Below are positions 7,573 through 11,719 of a stretch of DNA of 11,719 bases, one piece after another (the stretch's first letter is position 1; every line of letters starts with the position of its first letter). Source of the stretch: Actinomycetota bacterium. GTDB lineage: Bacteria; Acidobacteriota; Blastocatellia; Chloracidobacteriales; Chloracidobacteriaceae. Under the pieces are notes generated by a model. That model did not search any database, was not told where the DNA came from, and was given only the letters and a program-made list of their open reading frames with translations. A program made the position numbers and the translations under genes. The DNA lies in NCBI GenBank assembly GCA_013298335.1, contig JAAFHI010000040.1:1-11719 (forward strand), in the 5' to 3' direction.

Positions 7573-8187
7573 ATGCGGATTTCATTCTGGGAACTCGACT
7601 GGAAACACGCCCGCAACCCCTACGATCTGCACCGCGCCCTGTGGCACGGCTTTCCCGATTTTCCGCCGGGCACGGACCGTCCGTTTCTCTTTTGCGTCCG
7701 GTGGGGGAAATTCGGCCAGCCCGTGCAGGTCCGGCTGCAATCGGAAACCGAGCCGGTCCAGCCGTCCGACCCGACGATTCGGCTGCTGAAGATTCAACCC
7801 TATGACCCCCGACCGACCGAGGGGCAACTCGTCCGCTTTACCGTTTGCGCCAACCCGGTCAAGCGGCTAACCGAGAAGACTGGCCCCGATGACGCCGGAC
7901 GCCAGGCCCGGATTCCCCTGATTCGCGAGGATCACCGGCTCGAATGGCTGACCCGGCAGCTTGCGCCCGCCGCCGACATCCTCGAATCGAACATCGTCGA
8001 ATGGCGCGACCTGTTTTTCACCATTCGGAGCGGAGAAGGGAAGACCCGTCCGGGAAAACACGCGACCGTGACCTTTACCGGCGTGGCGGAAGTCCGCGAT
8101 TCCGAAAAATTGAATACCCTCATCCGGACCGGCATCGGTCCGGCGAAGGCGTTCGGTTGCGGTCTGCTCGTCCTCGGTCGGGGATAG
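7573..8187 (+). CDS. casE: crRNA-processing endoribonuclease Cas6e (CasE / Cse3)
   Basis: 204 aa, close to the roughly 200 aa usual for Cas6e. It cuts the precursor at the 3' base of each repeat stem and stays bound to the hairpin. Y17 and H20 in NPYDLHRALWHGFPD fit the active-site tyrosine and histidine (H20 in E. coli). The C-terminal GIGPAKAFGCGLLVL (about 187-201) is the glycine-rich loop of the second ferredoxin-like domain. The ATG at 7573 is preferred over the in-frame ATG at 7516, because the latter lies inside cas5 and the family start corresponds to MRISFWELDW; GAGG just upstream is a fitting ribosome site. It should process both the array and the second pseudo-repeat, whose stem is identical. 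Confidence 0.95.
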   Translation: MRISFWELDWKHARNPYDLHRALWHGFPDFPPGTDRPFLFCVRWGKFGQPVQVRLQSETEPVQPSDPTIRLLKIQPYDPRPTEGQLVRFTVCANPVKRLTEKTGPDDAGRQARIPLIREDHRLEWLTRQLAPAADILESNIVEWRDLFFTIRSGEGKTRPGKHATVTFTGVAEVRDSEKLNTLIRTGIGPAKAFGCGLLVLGRG

Positions 8188-8197
8188 GGAAGTGCGT

Positions 8198-8235
8198 TGG
8201 AGCACGCGCATCCTGCGCGTATGACTTGAAGAAAA
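8198..8235 (+). repeat. 38-bp palindromic repeat element, copy A
   Basis: The core ACGCGC-ATCCT-GCGCGT is a small hairpin followed by ATGACTTGAAGA. Copy A starts 10 nt after cas6e ends and ends 10 nt before the nuclease gene. It agrees with copy B (9273-9310) at 32 of 38 positions with no gaps. Together A and B bracket the nuclease gene as direct repeats. The shape is that of REP-like dispersed palindromes. Confidence 0.7.
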
Positions 8236-8245
8236 GAGGGCAAAG

Positions 8246-9268
8246 ATGGGCGATCTCCTTCCGTCCGAATACGCCGACTTGCTCGGCACGATCAGGCAGC
8301 GGGTTCGCGACGCGCAATACGCCGCGTTGCGGGCGGTTAACCAGGAACTGATCTCCCTCTATTGGGATATCGGGCGGATGATCGTCGAACGCCAGCAGGG
8401 GGAATCCTGGGGACGGTCCGTCGTTGTTCAACTCTCCAAGGACTTGCAGGCCGAATTTCCCGGCCTTTCCGGGTTCTCCACGCCTAACCTCTGGAAAATG
8501 AAGCAGTTTTACGAGGAATACGCCAACGATGAAAAACTCTCACCACTGGTGAGAGAAATTGGCTGGACGCACAACTGCATCATTCTCATGCAGTGCAAGG
8601 ACCCGCTTGAACGAGAGTTCTACATCCGGATGACCCGCAAGTTCGGCTGGTCGAAGAACGTCCTGATTCACCAGATCGAGATGAAAACCTATGAAAAAAC
8701 GCTCGGGAATCAGACGAACTTCGACCGGACGCTCCCCGAGGAGGTCCGCAACCGGGCAAAATTGGCGGTCAAGGACGAATACACGTTCGACTTTCTTGAT
8801 CTCGGCGATGAATTTACGGAACGCCAGCTCGAAGCGGGTCTGATCGCCCGGGTCGAGGCGTTTTTGAGGGAAATGGGCGGTGTGTTCACGTTTGTCGGAA
8901 GTCAGTACCGCCTGACAGTCGGCGACAAGGAGTTTTTCATCGACATTCTGCTCTACCACCGGACGCTTCGGGCGCTGGTCGCCGTTGAACTCAAAATCGG
9001 GGAATTCGAGCCGGAGCATGTCGGGAAAATGCAGTTTTATCTGGCGGTACTGAACGACACGGTTCGGCTCCCCGACGAAAATCCTTCCATCGGCATCATT
9101 TTATGTCGCGGTCGGGATCGAACCATCGTCGAGTACGCGCTCCGTGAGGCGACCACGCCAATCGGCGTCGGTTCATACCGGCTGACGCCGACGTTGCCAT
9201 CGAATCTGGCCGGGCAGCTTCCGTCGCCCGAACAGATTGCCAAACTGCTTGAGGAAGTCGAACCCTGA
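8246..9268 (+). CDS. DUF1016/YhcG-family PDDEXK nuclease
   Basis: 340 aa, the full length of the family. The N-terminal DUF1016_N helical domain (about 10-160) shows AVNQELISLYWDIGRMIVERQ, GWGRSVVVQLS-like WGRSVVVQLSKDL, FSTPNLWKMKQFY and LVREIGWTHNCIILM. The C-terminal PDDEXK domain shows D233 in FFIDILLYH, E248-x-K250 in VAVELKIG and Q263 in KMQFYLAVLN, so the catalytic set looks complete. The family was predicted to be endonuclease-like; its substrate is not firmly known, and members occur near mobile and defence genes. It is not a normal I-E component. It sits between cas6e and cas1, with its own ribosome site (GAGGG about 8 nt upstream), and is bracketed by direct palindromic repeats, which suggests insertion as a cassette. 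A direct role in this CRISPR system is possible but not shown. Confidence 0.88.
   Translation: MGDLLPSEYADLLGTIRQRVRDAQYAALRAVNQELISLYWDIGRMIVERQQGESWGRSVVVQLSKDLQAEFPGLSGFSTPNLWKMKQFYEEYANDEKLSPLVREIGWTHNCIILMQCKDPLEREFYIRMTRKFGWSKNVLIHQIEMKTYEKTLGNQTNFDRTLPEEVRNRAKLAVKDEYTFDFLDLGDEFTERQLEAGLIARVEAFLREMGGVFTFVGSQYRLTVGDKEFFIDILLYHRTLRALVAVELKIGEFEPEHVGKMQFYLAVLNDTVRLPDENPSIGIILCRGRDRTIVEYALREATTPIGVGSYRLTPTLPSNLAGQLPSPEQIAKLLEEVEP
8537..8555. repeat. 19-bp palindrome, copy 1 (inside the nuclease gene)
   Basis: CTCTCACCACTGGTGAGAG is a perfect palindrome with 8-bp arms around ACT. It encodes part of the LSPLVRE segment of the nuclease. Near copies lie at 9314-9332 (two differences) and 9633-9651 (three differences). 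Confidence 0.6.
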
Positions 9269-9272
9269 ACAA

Positions 9273-9310
9273 TGGACCGCGCGCAACCGGCGCGCATGAC
9301 TTGAAGACAA
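9273..9310 (+). repeat. 38-bp palindromic repeat element, copy B
   Basis: TGGACCGCGCGC, a short loop, then GCGCGCATGACTTGAAGA. It begins 4 nt after the nuclease stop and is a direct repeat of copy A (32 of 38 identical). Its first 12 bases are identical to the start of copy C, which is inverted. Confidence 0.7.
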
Positions 9311-9311
9311 A

Positions 9312-9334
9312 TTCTCTCACCGGTGGTGAGAGAA
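9312..9334. repeat. 19-bp palindrome, copy 2, extended to 10-bp arms
   Basis: The arms TTCTCTCACC and GGTGAGAGAA are perfect reverse complements around GGT. The inner 19 bp (9314-9332) differ from the copy inside the nuclease gene only at two central bases. A run of A follows it on the plus strand rather than T, so it is not a clear terminator for the nuclease message. Confidence 0.6.
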
Positions 9335-9368
9335 AAACCGTTCATTGCACTTTTTTTGAGAAAAATCC

Positions 9369-9391
9369 AAAAAATGCAGCCAGTGGTTGCA
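9369..9391 (-). terminator. Possible intrinsic terminator for the minus-strand small gene
   Basis: On the minus strand TGCAACC-ACT-GGCTGCA (9391-9375) forms a short stem with one A-C mismatch and is followed at once by six T (9374-9369). It lies about 25 nt past the stop of the small minus-strand gene. The stem is short, so confidence is moderate to low. Confidence 0.4.
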
Positions 9392-9415
9392 GAAATTGAC
9401 GGGAAGTTCGTGGGT

Positions 9416-9589
9416 CTAACCGCCATCCATTTTCGTGGGTGGAATTTCCTCGACTTCCATTTCAAAAAGCCGGACATCGGCGGGGTTTGAAAGGCGAAGG
9501 CGGGGGCTCATCACCCGGAGGGTTCCGCCCTTGGAGAGCTGGATGGTGAATTCCTCCGGATCAACCGGTTCTTCGTGTTGCTTTTGCAT
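9416..9589 (-). CDS. Putative 57-aa acidic protein of unknown function
   Basis: I do not recognise a family. The frame reads MQKQHEEPVDPEEFTIQLSK and then GGTLRVMSPRLRLSNPADVR before an acidic end (FEMEVEEIPPTKMDGG). There is no signal peptide or membrane segment. Points for a real gene: third codon positions are rich in G and C as in its neighbours, a plausible terminator lies just beyond, and it fills an interval otherwise empty of genes. Points against: the nearest purine-rich site GAGGAG (9609-9604) is 14 nt from the ATG, longer than ideal, and the protein is short. It is the only gene opposing the cas direction, convergent with the nuclease gene and divergent from cas1. A small acidic partner or inhibitor of the adjacent nuclease is one idea, on position alone. 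Confidence 0.45.
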   Translation of the reverse strand: MQKQHEEPVDPEEFTIQLSKGGTLRVMSPRLRLSNPADVRLFEMEVEEIPPTKMDGG

Positions 9590-9632
9590 GTGAACCGTCT
9601 TTTCTCCTCGGTTGTGTTCGCGCGGTGAATTT

Positions 9633-9651
9633 CTCGCACCACTGGCGCGAG
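9633..9651. repeat. 19-bp palindrome, copy 3
   Basis: CTCGCACCACTGGCGCGAG has three differences from the copy inside the nuclease gene and one imperfect pair in the arms. It lies between the small minus-strand gene and cas1, where an operator for either could be. Confidence 0.5.
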
Positions 9652-9659
9652 TTTTCAAT

Positions 9660-9695
9660 TCTCCAAACTCATGCGCGCAGGGCGCGCGCGGTCCA
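9660..9695 (-). repeat. Palindromic repeat element, copy C (inverted)
   Basis: Read on the minus strand it begins TGGACCGCGCGC, identical to copy B for 12 bases, has a different loop, then GCGCGCATGA shared with copy B, and diverges after with a one-base indel. It ends 6 nt before the cas1 start, so cas1 lacks a good ribosome site in the usual place. Copies B and C form an inverted pair around the interval with the small gene. Confidence 0.6.
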
Positions 9696-9701
9696 AAGAA
9701 A

Positions 9702-10935
<1,234 letters not shown>

Positions 10936-11036
10936 TGTTTGAAAATCTGGAATTTTCCGTCGTACATGGGTGGCCAAAAGTCGGTAGCTCATGTACGCTC
11001 CCGCAACTTCCCTGAATTCAACGAAATCTGGGAAGT
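10936..11036 (+). promoter_or_regulatory. CRISPR leader
   Basis: The 101 bp between cas2 and the first repeat are the expected place for the array promoter and integration signals. The stretch is richer in A and T than the genes before it. It contains an inverted repeat, CGTACATG (10961-10968) with CATGTACG (10990-10997). I see no strong IHF consensus and no clear sigma-70 promoter, so the internal signals remain unassigned. Confidence 0.75.
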
Positions 11037-11719
11037 CCGTTCCCCGCACACGCGGGGATGAACCGTTCAGGGTGGTGGGTGTCACGAAACGGCTTCGCCG
11101 TTCCCCGCACACGCGGGGATGAACCGGCGGGCTCCACCATCACCATCGCCTCTACCTACCGTTCCCCGCACACGCGGGGATGAACCGGCGACCGGGGACG
11201 CGATGGACACGCTGGGGGCCCGTTCCCCGCACACGCGGGGATGAACCGGATTTCCAATTATGGGCACGAATTACGTCAAGCCGTTCCCCGCACACGCGGG
11301 GATGAACCGTCAATCGCGGTGATTTTTGCGCTGGAAGAGGACCGTTCCCCGCACACGCGGGGATGAACCGCACGCGATGCCTTCGCCCGTTGTCCCTTCG
11401 AACCGTTCCCCGCACACGCGGGGATGAACCGGGCTCGAACTCGGAACGTCAAGAGTCGCCGCCCCGTTCCCCGCACACGCGGGGATGAACCGGCAGCCCG
11501 GTACGACGTCGAGCGGGACAGCGACCGTTCCCCGCACACGCGGGGATGAACCGGATCACGAGGCGCAGGTCGTGGCCCACATCAACCGTTCCCCGCACAC
11601 GCGGGGATGAACCGCGCACAAGGTCGCCGTCGGGAGGGCGCACGCACCGTTCCCCGCACACGCGGGGATGAACCGATACGGGTGATACTTGATGTTTGTC
11701 AAGCAAGCCGTTCCCCGCA
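11037..11719 (+). CRISPR. Type I-E CRISPR array, 11 complete repeats plus a partial, continuing past the window
   Basis: The repeat is 29 nt: CCGTT, stem CCCCGC, loop ACAC, stem GCGGGG, handle ATGAACCG. Complete copies begin at 11037 and every 61 nt to 11647; a twelfth is cut at the right edge (11708-11719). All complete copies appear identical. The 11 spacers are each exactly 32 nt and all different. The handle direction, and the leader next to cas2, show that transcription and processing run left to right and that the newest spacers are at the left. Invariant repeats near the leader fit a working adaptation module. No spacer has an obvious match elsewhere in this window. Confidence 0.99.

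Noticed and set aside
9312..9357. Hairpin 9312-9334 plus the T-run at 9351-9357 as a terminator for the nuclease gene
   Set aside because: The T-run is 16 nt beyond the stem, and A-rich sequence follows the stem directly, so it does not have terminator form on the plus strand.
9612..9701. Longer Cas1 start, 30 residues upstream
   Set aside because: The added residues cross two palindromic elements and match nothing in Cas1, whereas the ATG at 9702 gives the exact E. coli-type N-terminus and length. For the same reason longer starts for cse2 (4854) and cas6e (7516) were not used.
10980..11036. IHF-like site in the leader near GAATTCAACGAAATC
   Set aside because: Agreement with the IHF consensus is too weak, with several fixed positions wrong.
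11082..11706. Several minus-strand open frames across the array, rich in SSPRVRGT and IPACAGNG motifs
   Set aside because: These are translations of the CRISPR repeat and are a known source of false proteins. They have no ribosome sites and vary only with the spacers.

Overview
The window holds most of a type I-E CRISPR-Cas locus from a GC-rich bacterium. The Cas proteins closely resemble the Escherichia coli / Thermobifida I-E families, but nothing here fixes the host phylum. Everything reads left to right except one small putative gene. The right edge cuts through the CRISPR array and the left edge cuts a WYL-type regulator.

Layout: (1) the end of a WYL-domain regulator, broken by a one-base frameshift near 126-131; (2) the interference genes cas3, cse1 and cse2, joined by 4-nt ATGA overlaps; (3) a 240-bp AT-rich gap (5460-5699), unusual inside a Cascade operon; (4) cas7, cas5 and cas6e, tightly packed; (5) a DUF1016/YhcG-type PDDEXK nuclease gene, foreign to the usual I-E layout and bracketed by a 38-bp palindromic repeat; (6) a 433-bp interval with palindromes, an inverted third copy of that repeat and a possible 57-aa gene on the minus strand; (7) cas1 and cas2, overlapping; (8) a leader of about 100 bp; (9) an array of 11 complete identical 29-nt repeats, a twelfth cut by the window edge, and 11 spacers of exactly 32 nt.

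The most striking signal is in the cse2-cas7 gap. Two degenerate copies of the locus's own repeat (5525-5555 and 5588-5616) stand exactly 32 nt apart, so they form a one-spacer mini-array. The parts conserved are those a mature crRNA needs: the 5' handle of the first copy and the Cas6e hairpin of the second. The predicted product is 8+32+21 = 61 nt. Its guide matches the minus strand just upstream (5459-5490) next to an AAG PAM. All seven seed positions match, and 16 of the first 21 positions match, with three of the five mismatches at positions 6, 12 and 18, where Cascade flips the base out. This fits a crRNA-like cas-regulating RNA (the CreR/CreA class) that guides Cascade to repress expression of cas7-cas5-cas6e, so that Cascade would sense its own abundance. 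No toxin gene of the CreT kind is convincing here.

How the parts would work together: Cas1-Cas2 add spacers at the leader end. Cas6e cuts the array transcript at each repeat hairpin. Cse1-Cse2-Cas7-Cas5-Cas6e assemble on the crRNA as Cascade. Cas3 degrades the bound target. The mini-array RNA would enter the same complex but, being only partly complementary to its site, would block transcription rather than trigger cleavage.
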